NCBI GenBank assembly: GCA_027924585.1
Contig: BSBM01000809.1
Location: 2,807,001 to 2,871,000, forward strand
Origin: Larix kaempferi
Taxonomy: Eukaryota; Streptophyta; Pinopsida; Pinales; Pinaceae
DNA: 64,000 bases
Direction: 5' to 3'
A model generated the notes under the pieces. That model ran no database searches. It was not told the DNA's origin and worked only from the letters and a program-made list of their open reading frames with translations. The translations under genes were made by a program, and so were the position numbers. Every line of letters starts with the position of its first letter. Positions within the stretch are counted from its first letter, which is position 1. This document shows positions 10,788-21,574 of this stretch, one piece after another.

Positions 10788-11302
10788 TAATCTGAATTTT
10801 AGGGGGCATATGGTCTAAATTCGGATGTATAAGCCATAAAAGCATTAAATGGAGAGGCCACCCTCTCTCGTTTATCATAAAAGCATTAAATGGAGAGACC
10901 ACCCTCTCCCATTTATCATAAAAGCATTAAATGGAGAGGCCACCCTCTCATATTCATGGTATTGGGTAGCACATGGTTTTGGCCCATGGTATGGCCTCAA
11001 GACACATTGTAATAATGCTATATAAAGGCCTAGCAAGCCTTCTCATGATATCAAGTTACTCATTTGGTTTCTCTCCTATTTTCTATTGTTCATTGTGAGA
11101 TTAATTAGATCTGAATGACTTATTGGTAATTAGTTTCAGAGATGGGGCTCCTCTTTGAGCCTCACCTCCCATTCACTTCATATATTTTTGTTCATGCAAG
11201 ATTAGTGTTTTTCATGTGAAGTTTATGACAGATTTGCATGCTTAATCTCCTCCTCTCTTGGCATTCAAGCCTTCCGATTCTCATCTCCCAAGATCCGGAT
11301 CA
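10788..11302 (+). repeat. Left LTR of the non-autonomous element
   Basis: Starts TAATCTGAATTTTAG, ends AAGATCCGGATCA. It contains three near-copies of AAAGCATTAAATGGAGAG and a TATATAAAGG box at about 11019. The right LTR matches throughout, apart from scattered substitutions and a 12-bp length difference near its end. Confidence 0.9.
11019..11028 (+). promoter_or_regulatory. LTR TATA box
   Basis: TATATAAAGG in the left LTR; the right LTR has TATATATAGG at the same place. This is the expected position for the U3 promoter that starts element RNA. Confidence 0.55.
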
Positions 11303-11303
11303 G

Positions 11304-11314
11304 TGGTATCAGAG
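11304..11314 (+). other. Primer-binding site (initiator Met tRNA type)
   Basis: TGGTATCAGAG directly follows the left LTR plus one base. It is the standard plant primer site complementary to the 3' end of initiator methionine tRNA. Confidence 0.9.
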
Positions 11315-11348
11315 TGGGTACGCTCTCCATCAGGAAAATATTTTGAAG

Positions 11349-12072
11349 CATGATGCGGGTTCAACGGAGGTTCCACAACATCTACAACAACCCATGCTTC
11401 TCTACAAACCCTTGGCATCTCTATACTCAACACTCTCACATTCAAAAAACTTTGAACAGGTTCCATGGATTGAAAAGGATGTTTCAGAGTCTCTACCATA
11501 GTTCGTCCAAAAGGTATTTCTGTCACCTCAAATGGGTATTTCATGAAATTTCATTTCGTTTCCCGGTTTGTGAAATATGCTTGTTTGAAGTAGCACATGT
11601 CTGTGCATAATGCGACCGGACGTACAACAAATTTAAACAAGTACTACAGAATACACCTAATGTGTCAGAGGCTCTACCATATCTCATTGGAAATCTCTTT
11701 CCGTCAGCTAAAATGGGTATTTCACGGAATTTCATTTTGTTTTGTGTTTTGTTAGATATGTTTGTTTGAAGTAGTACATGTTTGTACACAATGCGGCCGG
11801 ACGTACAACAACTTTAAAAAAGTTCTATAGACTCCACAAAATGTCTCAAAGGCTCTATCATATCTCATTGGAAAGATATTTCCCTTATCTAAAATGGGTA
11901 TTTTGTGGTTTTCCATTTGGCTTTCTGGTTTAAGAGATATCATCGATTGAAGCAACATATGTCTGCAAAATAGTGTGCACGCGTCTCTTAAACTTCAACA
12001 AACATTTTCTCAACCTTTGGGCCACCCCAGAGCAAGTATGTTATATGGATGGAAATGTGTCTTCGATATCTC
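11349..12072 (+). repeat. 181-bp tandem repeat inside the LTR element
   Basis: AAATGGGT recurs at 11530, 11711, 11892 and 12073, exactly 181 bases apart each time. The units share ACATGT(C/T)TGT, GCGRCCGGACGTACAACAA and GGCTCTAYCATATCTCATTGG. A more diverged unit precedes 11530. Frames within the units contain stops, so it is not coding. Confidence 0.85.
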
Positions 12073-12189
12073 AAATGGGTCATCAATGGAATTCAATTTC
12101 AGTACATGCATCAGAAGTTATGAATGGATTTGCAGCAAGACATAACTGCACCAAAGATCATGAATTTTCGATTTTTTTAAATCTTAATG

Positions 12190-12680
12190 TAATCATGGTT
12201 ATGGTTAACCACACAAACCCTATGGTTCTGGGTCAACCACACAAAACCCACATTTATGTATTGTAATCATGGTTATGGGTCAACCACATAAAACCCATGG
12301 TTATGGGTTAACCACACAAAACCCATGGTTATGGATCAACCACACAAAACCCACAATTATATATTGTAATCATGGTTGTGGGTCAACCACACAAAACCCA
12401 CGGTTATGGGTTAACCACACAAAACCCTTCTCTTCAGTGGAAACAAGATTGTCATTGCCACCATGGCTATGGGTCAACCACATAAAACCCACGGTTATGG
12501 GCAAACCACACAAAACCCATGGTTTTGAGTCAACCACACAAAACTCTTCTCTTCATTGGAATCAAGCTTGCCATTGCCATCATGGTTATGGGTCACCCTT
12601 GCAAAACCCACGGTTATGGGTCAACCTCGCAAAACCCACGGTTATGGGTCAACCACACAAAACCCTTCTCTTCATTGGTA
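12190..12680 (+). repeat. 28-bp minisatellite
   Basis: Repeats of CATGGTTATGGGTCAACCAC plus ACAAAACC, mostly 28 bases long. They are grouped in blocks separated by copies of CTTCTCTTCATTGGAA. An open frame runs through it only because the repeat lacks stops. Confidence 0.8.
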
Positions 12681-12740
12681 ACTAACACATTGTAATCATG
12701 GGTCTCTTTTTAGCATGAAATGATGGGGACTATCATTTTC

Positions 12741-12754
12741 TAAGGGGGGAGAAA
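12741..12754 (+). other. Polypurine tract of the LTR element
   Basis: TAAGGGGGGAGAAA lies directly before the right LTR and would prime plus-strand DNA synthesis. Confidence 0.8.
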
Positions 12755-13281
12755 TGATCCGAATTTTAGGGGGCATATGGTCTAAATTTGGATGTATAAG
12801 TCATAAAAGCATTAAATGGAGAGGCCACCCTCTCTCATTTATCATAAAAACATTAAATGGAGAGGCCACCCTCTCCCATTTATCATAAAAGCATTAAATG
12901 GAGAGACCACCCTCTCATATCCATGGTATTTGGTAGCACATGGTTTTGGCCCATGGTATGGCCTCAAGACACATTGTAATAATGCTATATATAGGCCTAG
13001 CAAGCCTTCTCATGATATCAAGTTACTCATTTGGTTTCTCTCCTATTTTCTATTGTTCATTGTGAGATTAATTAGATCTGAGTGACTTATTGGTAATTAG
13101 TTTCAAAGGTGGGGCTCCTCTTTGAGCCTCACCTCCCATTCACTTCATATATTTTTGTTCATGCTTATTCTCATGCAAGATTAGTGTTTTTCATGTGAAG
13201 TTTATGACATATTTGCATGCTTGATCTCCTCCTCTCTCAGCATTCAAGCCTTCCGGTTCTCAGCTCCCAAGATCCGGATCA
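12755..13281 (+). repeat. Right LTR of the non-autonomous element
   Basis: Starts TGATCCGAATTTTAG and ends AAGATCCGGATCA. Compared with the left LTR it has an additional 12 bases (near TTCATGCTTATTCTCATGC) and several substitutions, so the insertion is not recent. Confidence 0.9.
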
Positions 13282-13500
13282 GACGCCCTTCTTTGTTGCA
13301 GGTTTCTGGGCAGGTTTCAGCATTACTCCCTGCAAACCCGACTGTTTGAATATTTTTAACACATAGTTGATGGTGGCTGGTTCGCTCATTCACTTGCAGA
13401 ATGCTCGTCTTGCTAACTATTAAAGCTCTGCACTCACACACAGACAAGATAGAAACTCACGGTAAAACCCGCAATTGCTTAGATGATGACTATTTACAGA
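13282..13500 (-). pseudogene. G2 extra ORF, N-terminal piece cut off by an LTR element
   Basis: The minus strand reads SHHQLCVKNIQTVGFAGSN and on to ETCNKEGR, then stops at the border of the inserted LTR element (13281). Across the insertion the frame continues at 10787 with SSQSSARHCTEMKRD. The 5-base flanks are GACGC (13282) and GGCGC (10783-10787), a target duplication with one mismatch. So this short segment and the main part were one ORF before the insertion. Confidence 0.55.
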
Positions 13501-14130
13501 TGCTGCTAGCCTGGAATGCGCCGATGAACCGTAACTGGGTCATTCAATGTCTTGTCCTTCGGCCAGATCTCCCTTGATATCTCGATCTTTTCTGCCAATC
13601 ATTATCTCTGATCTGGTGATGTTTCTTTAAATGTTGAATGCTCCCGGTGCCGCCGGGTTGTTTAATCAGTTAGTGAGGCATTAACTGCTAGGTCTGTTGG
13701 ACGGATCTTTGTGAGATATCAGTCATTTCATTATTTATTATGATCTTATGGTCCAGATTTTCTTTTAATGCGCGATTTTGTCGGTGCCAACATTTTGAAT
13801 AACGGCTAGCTAAATGGCCGACAATTGTGACGGTTATCTTTTTCCATCGGAATGCGATGGTGGTCTTGACAAAATATTATTGTGCGATTCTTCTGTGCAC
13901 GTGTGCTTCTTCATTTTTAACTCTGCAACTGCTCTTCCACTTCATGCTTTGCATCGCAGCTTCTGGGGTATACTTCGCATATGCGCTTCCAACGTGCATT
14001 GTGCATCCAACTTAGTTCTTGCACTGTGCAGTTCATACTTCATGGAACTACGTATTTCCACAAAACTGTGTGCAGACTATTTATTCTATCATTCTTAGTG
14101 TCCAATTTCAACTACACTTGACACTTAGAA
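13501..14130 (-). other. G2 spacer between integrase and extra ORF
   Basis: About 630 bases after the integrase stop, in element orientation, and before the extra ORF. I see no open frame that continues either neighbour and no repeat. It may hold the splice or leader signals needed to express the extra ORF, but nothing specific can be shown. Confidence 0.4.
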
Positions 14131-15250
14131 TTCCTTCTCTTTTGATCACTAAGGGTTTTTCGAAGTAGGACTATCCTGGTAGGGTTTTAGTCTTCTTCCA
14201 TTAACCAGAACTGGTAATTTGTCTCCAGCTAACGTGGCTAACTGAGTTGCGCCACTGTTAGTAACATGCATAACAATATATGGGCCAAGCCAATGCATTT
14301 TAAATTTTCCAAGAAATCTCATGAATTTACTATCATACAGGAGGACAAGGTATCCTACCTGAAATTATTTGTGCTTGATATGGCGATCATGCCATGCTTT
14401 TTCTCTATCCTTCTGTACTTACTGGTGAAAGCCTGCAATGAAGCGTTCCTCCTCCAATCCAACCAAGTGTAGAAGCCTTTCTTGCAATGTCTCTTCATCT
14501 TCCATGTTTGTGAATGCAACAATTCTTAAGCTTGGTATAATATACTCCATCAAAATCACAGCTTCCTGTCCATAGGCCAACATGAATGGCGTATGGCCTA
14601 TCAGTTTCTTACAAGTTGTCCTATATGCCCATAATATAGTTGTTATGCATAGATCCCAATCATCTCTATTTGTGTTACATACTTGGGTCAGCGCATTTTC
14701 CAACACTTTGTTAAATGCTTCGACAATTCCATTAGCTTGTAGATGGTACAGTGTACTCTTATGATGATATATCTAAAATTCTTCAGTGAGCGCTTCAATG
14801 GTTCCGTTCAGGAAGTGAGTTCCTTAATCACTCATTAAGATTTTTGGGCATCCAAATCTGGTAAGGATATTCTCAAAGATGAATTGCGCGGTAGTAACTG
14901 CGCTACAGTCCTTTACTGGTTTAGCTTCTGCCCATCGAGTGAGATAATATGTAGTTGTAATGATATATTTCGAACCAGTTCTCTTCCCTGGTGGGTTAAT
15001 AGGTCCCACAAAATCAATTTCCCATTTGTCAAATGCTTGCAGTGTCAACTATGGTCTTAATGGAATTTCATCTCTACGCGATGGCTTTCCAGTTCTTTGG
15101 CACACATCGCAACTTTGGCAATGTTATTTTGAATCTTTGTGGAGTGTAGGCCACCATAGTCCTACTCTTAATATTTTTTGCACAATTTCTCTGCCTGCGT
15201 AGTGGCCTCCTGCGACTCCTGAGTGTGCTTCAGCTAATATCAATGCTTTC
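14130..15250 (-). pseudogene. G2 pol: integrase
   Basis: The reading frame follows G1 integrase residue by residue, broken by a few stops (for example after LMSD near 14824 and at 15052). The zinc-finger part keeps CQSCDVC. The catalytic core shows IDFVGPI (Asp), LMSD (Asp) and NGIVEAF (Glu), and open segments 14824-15048 and 14419-14706 cover most of it. The C-terminus ends VLVNGRRLKPYQ then a stop near 14150, so the complete end of integrase is visible here, unlike in G1. It would insert the element DNA into the host genome. Confidence 0.85.
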
Positions 15251-15706
15251 TCATGTTCCAGCACACATCTACGCAGCACTTCATCCGGTCCTAACTTGTA
15301 TAGATGTCCTCCGATGATGGTGAAGTCTATTGCTTTAACTACCAGCTTTTTCTTCTACTGCGTAGTGGCCTCTATGGGTGCCAACCCTGTAGTCAAGAAT
15401 TCTACAATGTCTTTGTAATAATCATCTACGATCTGGATGGAAAATAACTACACGTCGGGACAATTGTCTTCAATATTTTTGGGTTCTTAGCCTGACTCAA
15501 TTCTTGAAAGATGATCAGGTCCTAGGTTCAGTGTTCTTGGATTAACAATAATTTCAAAGTCATACTCTTGAAAGAGTAGTAGCCATCTGCATATTCTCCC
15601 CTCTAACATTGGCTTATTGACCAGGTACTTTAAAGTTGAATGGTCAGTGTGCATGCAGAAGTGCGCACCCAACGAATAGTGCCTGAAGTTTTGTAGTGTG
15701 TACACC

Positions 15707-16483
15707 TGTTAACACCCAAAAAGTGCTCACTACCTCATCTACCCCATTACATGACTCATTTGTCCATATTTCCTACCATATTTGCCTTCAAAACCCTCAA
15801 ATCCCATTAAAAATCCTCCAAAAGGCCAAAAATGCCTCCAAAAGGCCACAAAACCATCAAAAAAGCCTCAAAACCATCAAAAAAGCCTCAAAAAGGCTAA
15901 AAACCCCCCCTTTTCCCTCCAAAAATATCCAAAATTCCTCCAAAAAATAGCAAAAACCCTCTAAAAAGGGAATAAAAAATATAAAATAATGAGGAAAAAG
16001 GAGGAAAAAACCCTATACAGCTGACCTAAACCATATGGTTCCCAAAACCATGGGCCAGCACTCCACCACCAAAAACCTATAAATAGGTGATGGAGACCCC
16101 TCATTTCATATCCACAATGAGGGGTCTCCATCACCTATTTATAAGTTTTTGGTGGTGGAGTGCTGGCCCATGATTTTGGGAACCATATGGTTTAGGTCAG
16201 TTGTATAGGGTTTTTTCCTCCTTTTTCCTCATTATTTTATATTTTTTATTCCCTTTTTAGAGGGTTTTTGCTATTTTTTGGAGGAATTTTGGATATTTTT
16301 GGAGGGAAAAGGGGTTTTTTTAGCCTTTTTTGATGGTTTTGTGGCCTTTTGGAGGCATTTTTGGCCTTTCGGAGGCTTTTTAATGGGATTTGAGGGTTTT
16401 AAAGGAAAATATGGTAGGAAATATGGACAAATGAGTCATGTAATGGGGTAGATGAGGTAGTGAGCACTTTTTGGGTGTTAACA
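15707..16483. mobile_element. 777-bp foldback (long inverted repeat) element
   Basis: Two arms, 15707-16105 and 16115-16483, are nearly perfect inverted copies around a 9-base loop. The ends are TGTTAACACCC and GGGTGTTAACA; TGTTAACA is itself a palindrome. ACACC flanks both sides (15702-15706 and 16484-16488), a 5-bp target duplication. The left arm is about 30 bases longer because of additional AAAAAGCCTC-type repeats. Each arm carries a TATAAATA box pointing to the centre. It has no coding content. The TG...CA ends and 5-bp duplication suggest integrase-mediated insertion of an inverted LTR-like unit, but a DNA-transposon MITE is also possible. Confidence 0.9.
16078..16143. promoter_or_regulatory. 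Two inward-facing TATA boxes at the foldback centre
   Basis: TATAAATA lies at 16078-16085 on the plus strand and its reverse complement at 16136-16143, symmetric about the loop. If active, they would transcribe convergently through the opposite arm, giving hairpin RNA. Activity is inference. Confidence 0.4.
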
Positions 16484-16730
16484 ACACCATAGCTAGACCT
16501 TCTCTTTCTATGGTTGCATAATTCTTTTCGACTGAAGATAGCTTCCTGCTTGAAAATGCAATCGGATGGTCAATGCCTCCCTCACCTAGTTGTGCTAGCA
16601 CAACACCAAGTTCAATGGATGAAGCATTGACATGTACATGGAATTGTTTGCTCCGATAAGGAAAGACTAGGATAGGTGCAGTTACCATTTTCTCTTTTAA
16701 TGTGTCCATCCCTTTCTGGAAGTCTTCATT

Positions 16731-17690
16731 CCATATAAAATTCGCTTCTTTATTCAGAAGTTTCTCCATCGGTGCGGTTATCTGCGCATAACCCTTGATG
16801 AACTTTCTGTAGTATCCTATATGTCCCATTGTAGTGTGAAGTTGCTTCACTGAGTTTGGGACCGGTAGATTCACAATGACTGCGATCTTCGCAGGATCAA
16901 CCATCAGACCTTGCTTACACACAATGTGTCCCAATAGAATTCCATAGGGAACACAGAAAACACTTTTCTTCAAGTTCAACGAAATTTGATGTTGTATACA
17001 CTTTGCTAACATCATTATGAGGTTTTCATAATGGTTCTTCAGTAAACCAAACACAGTCCAATCATCAAAGTATACTTCTAGGAACTTATGAATAAAATCC
17101 TTGATTGTAGTGACAACAACTCTTGAAAATATAGTAGGTGCATTCTTCAAACCAAATGGCATAACTGTGTATTGGAATGACCCCCATTCAGTGGAAAATG
17201 TAGTTTTATGTTTGTCTGCTGAGTCAATTCTGATTTGATGGTATCCAGAGAATCCATCAGTAAAGGAGTAGGCCTCATTTCCTCCAACCTTGTCTAGTAT
17301 TTCATCTATAAATGGGGTAGGAAATGGGTCGTGTAGTGAAGCATCATTTAGCTTCCTGAGGTCAACGCAGATTTTGATTTTCCCTTTTGTTTTCTTATCC
17401 TGGATAACCATAGGGATTATCCATTCTGATTCTTCCATTGGCTTAATGATCCCTGCATCAAGCATCTTATCGAGCTCTTCCTTCACTCTTTCCTTGTATC
17501 TGGGATTCAGTTGATAAGGCCTCTGCTTGATGGGATTCGCGTCTGGCTTGAGAGGTATCTTCATGACTACCAAGTTGCCCAAAATGCCTTTCATTTCTGA
17601 GAACTTTGTTGGAAACAAATCCTCATACTCGCGTAGGAGGTCTACGATCTACGCAACCGTTTCTTCATTCCAGTAATCCCCGATAGACGC
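16731..17690 (-). CDS. G2 pol: reverse transcriptase
   Basis: The RT lies in a 412-aa open frame (16380-17618) whose last 33 codons belong to the foldback. RT blocks are IPMVIQDKK, ICVDLRKLND, YSFTDGFSGYHQI, MPFGLKNAPTIF and the catalytic YFDD near residue 190, which is intact. Upstream homology (IVDLLREYEDLFPTKFSE) continues to the preceding open frame through one TAG near 17650. It copies element RNA into DNA within the particle. Confidence 0.9.
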
Positions 17691-19316
17691 GGACTTTGGT
17701 TCTTCACTTGTGCCAATATTAACTTTTCTTGTTTTAACAAGGCTTCTCAGATATGGAATTTCTAGTGGAGGTCCTTCTATATCACGTGCTCCTTCCGATT
17801 TTGGTATATTGATATTGTACGGGTCCTCATCATCGCTTTCCTCTTCATCTTCTTCATTTTCGCTAAGGTTATAACATTCAAGGGCATGCTCAATCTTCCT
17901 TTCCCATTCCGGTTGCTGATAAACAAGTGTCTGTATGTCTTCAAATATCTTTTCTTTGATAATCTGCAGAGCATCATTTATGCTTAGACAACCATCTTCG
18001 AAACTGAAAGTTCTTTGGAAGTTCGCAATCATGATAGACCAGTTTATTGTTCCTCATCCAAGCTCTGCGTATGTATACCAGTTCTTTGGGATTATCTCTA
18101 ATGTGTGCACAAACAGATGGACCCACTCTATTTGAGGTCTGTTTTCCCATGTTTTTGAGCAAATCTCTATGTGATCTCTTGGATTCGTTTGTCCATTATA
18201 CTTTACTAGTGTCAGCGCAGCTTTCTCTGTGAATCTGAGTTCCATCATGTGCTTGCACTGTTCCCATGTTTTTAGATTGTCCTTATGCGCGACCCACCAT
18301 CTAGTAGGTGTAGCGCACAATGTTGAATCTAATGCTAACAACTTATATTCATCTTGAATCACAGTATATTCTTGAAAAAAAGAATGAATGCTACTCAATC
18401 CATCATAGGTAGGGATTGGACTTACCTCTGCTCCAACGCAACGTAGTGATTTGGTGATTTGCGCACACCACATGGCAGATACTTCATGCATTCTACTTTT
18501 CCAGTTCTCCAATTCTGCATTAGAGTCTAATATGCACGAGTTGTCACAGCGCCAAATCAATGTTCCATCAGCCGTAGGATTGATGTAGTCAACCTGATTC
18601 GTAGTCATCTTGTAGATGCGATCAATATCCTGTGCTCTGCATTCTTCTCGTATTGGTTCACTGTATCTTGGTCCTTGTACAGGGTCCAAAGGTGCGATGA
18701 CCCTGATATCTTCCCCTTCAAATATCATCTGTTTCTTCTTTAAGTCGATGATCGCGAGGTTATCCATCGCCCAGTCTATCCCCAGAAATATTGGATATGG
18801 GTTACTGTCTTCAATGATCTCAATAACCTCTAAGTTTGGTGAACTTCTTACCCCATCAATGTCCACAAGTACATTCAAAAGTCTTCCAAAGGGAATAAAT
18901 TTATGTTGATTATCTAGTCTTAGTTGGATAGGTGACCATGATAACCTTGGTTTCCCCATCTGTTCCCATGTCTGGTTGGTCAAGACATTCACTTTTGATC
19001 CCAAGTCAAGGATGATCTGGTCCATTTCATAGTCTCCAATTTGTGCACTGAGCCTCATTTCTTGGCCTATTCTCTTATGACTTTTTATATGATGAACTGC
19101 GCTATGAACAGTACTCGTGCAACTGCATTGTTCATAGTGGTTTAGTAAGTTTTGTAATTCCACTAAGGCATCTTCACTCTTTAGTAAATTCATACAGCTC
19201 CGTAGGAACTGTGCAACAGAAGTCTCTATTTTTGCTATGGTACATGTTTTATCGTATGCTGCTGGCATATCCTTCGTAGGCATTGTTTCACTTCGCAGTT
19301 TAATTCTTGGTGTCAC
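17649..19316 (-). pseudogene. G2 pol: protease followed by gag-like module
   Basis: A 420-aa open frame (18054-19316) and its continuation (17649-18032) after a short frameshift. Order: a helical region with LRSCMNLLKSEDALVELQ; protease with IILDLGSKVNVL near residue 105; FLGIDWAMDNLAIIDLKKK; then a gag-like module from PIPTYDG (about residue 275) with TRWWVAHKDNLKTWEQC, WVHLFVHTL, IPKNWY and ANFQRTFSFEDG. It ends in an acidic stretch (SENEEDEEESDDEDP) before RT. Because protease and module are in one open frame here, the module is a normal part of this polyprotein. The role of the module is unknown. Confidence 0.75.
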
Positions 19317-19412
19317 AGGTTTTGATTCTTTGAAGGTCTCCCTTCCTTCTGCGAAGGCTTCTTTGTTTCTTTCCAGGTTGAAAGTAGGTGATTTCCCAGT
19401 TTCTTTTTTGAT

Positions 19413-21035
19413 CTAGACCCCTTCAGTAGGTGTTTGCTTGGATTGGTGGTCTTCAAAAGTCGAGGCTTCTAGTTCTTTATCTCTTCCTGTTGCAGCACCA
19501 CTTCGCGTCACAACATTAATATTTGGATCTCTAGTTCTTTTCTCTGTTGTGATCATCTGAACGTTCGGGTTCTGTCCTTCTTGTCTCCTCTCTTGCATAT
19601 TTTCTTGTAGAACAAGGCATGCCTCAATGACATGATCGAAAGACTTACAGTATCTACAGGTAGTACAAGCATTTGTGCAGTCTCTGGAAAGATGACCAGG
19701 CTGAGCGCAGTTATAACAGATCATCTGACCTCTTTCTCTTCCTTGTCCAATCTTTCTTCCTCTTCCTCGGAATCCACCACGGCATCTATATGTGCCTTGA
19801 TCATACTGCGCATTATCATTGTGCTGCGTGTTCCTTCTTGAACTTTGTAAACATCATGCTTTCTCTCCATCATTAGCTCATATGCTCTACAGTTGGAATC
19901 ATCATGGCCAACTGATTTACAGAATGTGCAGTATAAGTTCTTCGGTGTTCGCACATACTTCTGAATGAAATAACAGTCTTCAGGCCAGTGTCCTCTACAT
20001 CGAAAAATTTCACACCATGGTCCTTGCTGCTGATTTAGTGGGTTCAGTGCTCCACTATCAATGTAATATTTGAATACTGGACAATGTTCTTTCGGGTGTC
20101 CTTCTCCTTTACACCTTGTACACCAGACTTCTTCTCTTATTTATTTTCCCTTCTTAATGTCTTGTAATTGTAAGGTCAAGGTTGCTAGCTAGTTTTGTAA
20201 CTGAACCATTCCTTGGCTAGTCTCTCCTATTGGTGAAGCCTCTAGTTTCATCGCGATCTCCAGGGATTCTATTTGAAAAGCAACCTTCTGTTGCATCAAT
20301 GGCAGTCTAATGTGTGCAACATCGCGGCTATGAACCACTCTTGGTGTTGTTGTGGTGCTATGTCAAAGCTAACCTAATCTAACAATGTTTTGAATTTCTG
20401 GTCAAATTCCCATACTGACTCAGTTGTTTTTTGCTTAATCTCTTTTAGCTCTACGATACATTGTGACTCAAACTTAGGTTTCTTGAATTCTCTTAAGAGG
20501 GTAGCCTTGATATCCACTAGAGTTCTATTATGTCCAGCAGAATACTTCATAAATCAATTCAAGGCTCTGTCCCTGAATGTAGTGACGATCTGTGCTTGCT
20601 TAACAACATCATCCTAGACTTGCTTGACGTTCCACATGGATTCACACAGAAACCAGTGTTTCTCAGGGTCTTCTAGACCGATTTCTTTAAATATCGGCAG
20701 TTTTATATCGTTTGTCATTCTCCTTCTAGGCGGAGCAGTGTTCTGTGCGGTGTTAGGGATATTACTGCATAGAATGTTCTAAGTACTCACTCTTGCGGTG
20801 TTATTAGTACTGACATTCTATGGATTAGCGGTATTGTCAACGGGAGGATTCTGTGGAGTGAGAGGCTGATAGCTATCTACGCGAGGTTCTATTTGGCTAT
20901 CAGTCTCGACTTGAAACTCAGTTTCTATGCGAAGTTCATGTTCACTAGACCTCTTTTATGCACTATACTTATACCTTTTGCCACTTCTTAGTGTATGAAT
21001 GTGTTCTTCTGTATCACTATCATTAGCTCTGAACA
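19413..21035 (-). pseudogene. G2 gag with five zinc knuckles, broken by stops
   Basis: It starts at MFRANDSDTE (21035) with SGKRYKY, as in G1 gag, but several stops split it; clear open pieces are 19721-19954 and 19413-19724. Five knuckle positions line up with G1: CTRC..H..C, CEIF..H..C (second Cys changed to Phe), CTFC..H..C, CYNC..H..C and CRYC..H..C. The fifth, which is broken in G1, is intact here. An RGRRGFRGR-like linker precedes the fourth. It then runs into NVVTRSGAATGRD and the protease region. Confidence 0.75.
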
Positions 21036-21071
21036 TTACAGACTCAAAACAACTAGGTATCTTACTACATT

Positions 21072-21440
21072 CTTAAAACACATTTCTCTGCTAACAACAT
21101 TTTGATATATAGGCTCAAATTGTTTAGGTACTTACCTATGAATCCCTTGAAGAACTCTACCTCTGCTATGTTGTAGGACTTCAAGTTGTACATAGCGAAC
21201 TCTGTAACATAGCCTTCTAGTATGCTATACAGCCAGAAGTCTACTACTCTTGAGATCGGGATATCGATTGCTTTAAGTCTTTGAATGAGATCTGGAGTCC
21301 ACTCTATAGGTTATCCTCCCTGGAAACAGTTTTTTCGTTCTTCTAACCTTGACAACCAATCGTATAGGTCATTGCTGAAACATGCAAAGAAAATTTCATA
21401 AATGTCAGAATATACGTATCTCTGCAACCACTCTTCGTTA
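21072..21440 (-). pseudogene. G2 leader ORF upstream of gag
   Basis: Matches the G1 leader ORF: LQRYVYSDIYEIFFA, WLSRLEERK, SRVVDFWLYSILEGYVTEF and FFKGFIGKYLNN. One stop occurs after FQGG near 21312. The GTAAGT donor is at 21135-21130 and TTTTAAG ends at 21072, again 64 nt apart, joining the frame to gag. Confidence 0.55.
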
Positions 21441-21556
21441 GAGAGGCGCAGATGTTTATTATCCTATCTTGCAAACTCCCTTTCTGTTTTGTCCACCTAG
21501 TTCCATATTTCTATTTTTTGTGGATTCCAATTTTCTGAACACATCACCAGTTCAAG

Positions 21557-21572
21557 TGCGGCAACAGAACCA
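21557..21572 (-). other. Primer-binding site of G2
   Basis: TGGTTCTGTTGCCGCA on the minus strand, two bases inside the LTR boundary; same as in G1. Confidence 0.65.
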
Positions 21573-21574
21573 TT

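Larger units (their letters stand above)
10788..13281 (+). mobile_element. Non-autonomous LTR retrotransposon (LARD/TRIM-like)
   Basis: Two direct repeats of 515 and 527 bp flank a 1452-bp interior. A Met-type primer site (TGGTATCAGAG) lies one base after the left LTR, and a purine tract (AAGGGGGGAGAAA) lies directly before the right LTR, giving plus orientation. LTR ends are TGATCCG...CGGATCA (the left copy starts TAATCTG). The interior has no gag or pol; it consists of a 181-bp tandem array and a 28-bp minisatellite. It would need enzymes from another element. It interrupts the extra ORF of G2. Confidence 0.88.
15260..16730 (-). pseudogene. G2 pol: RNase H, split by a foldback insertion
   Basis: RNase H runs from about 16730 to 15260 in element orientation but is cut at 16483/15707 by a 777-bp foldback. 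The N-terminal part has FHVHVNAS (the usual Asp of VDAS is Asn), [16 protein letters not shown] and EREGLAM. The C-terminal part (15487-15705) begins VYTLQNFRHYSLGAHF and has HTDHSTLKYLVNK and [12 protein letters not shown]. Removing the insert and one ACACC copy restores the alignment to G1. The function would be degradation of the RNA strand during reverse transcription; this copy cannot make it. Confidence 0.85.

Noticed and set aside
12269-12685. 138-aa open frame of repeated NHTKP-like units
   Set aside because: It runs through the 28-bp minisatellite, which lacks stops; not a gene.
15696-15950. 84-aa Lys/Pro/Ser-rich frame
   Set aside because: It is inside a foldback arm of low complexity.
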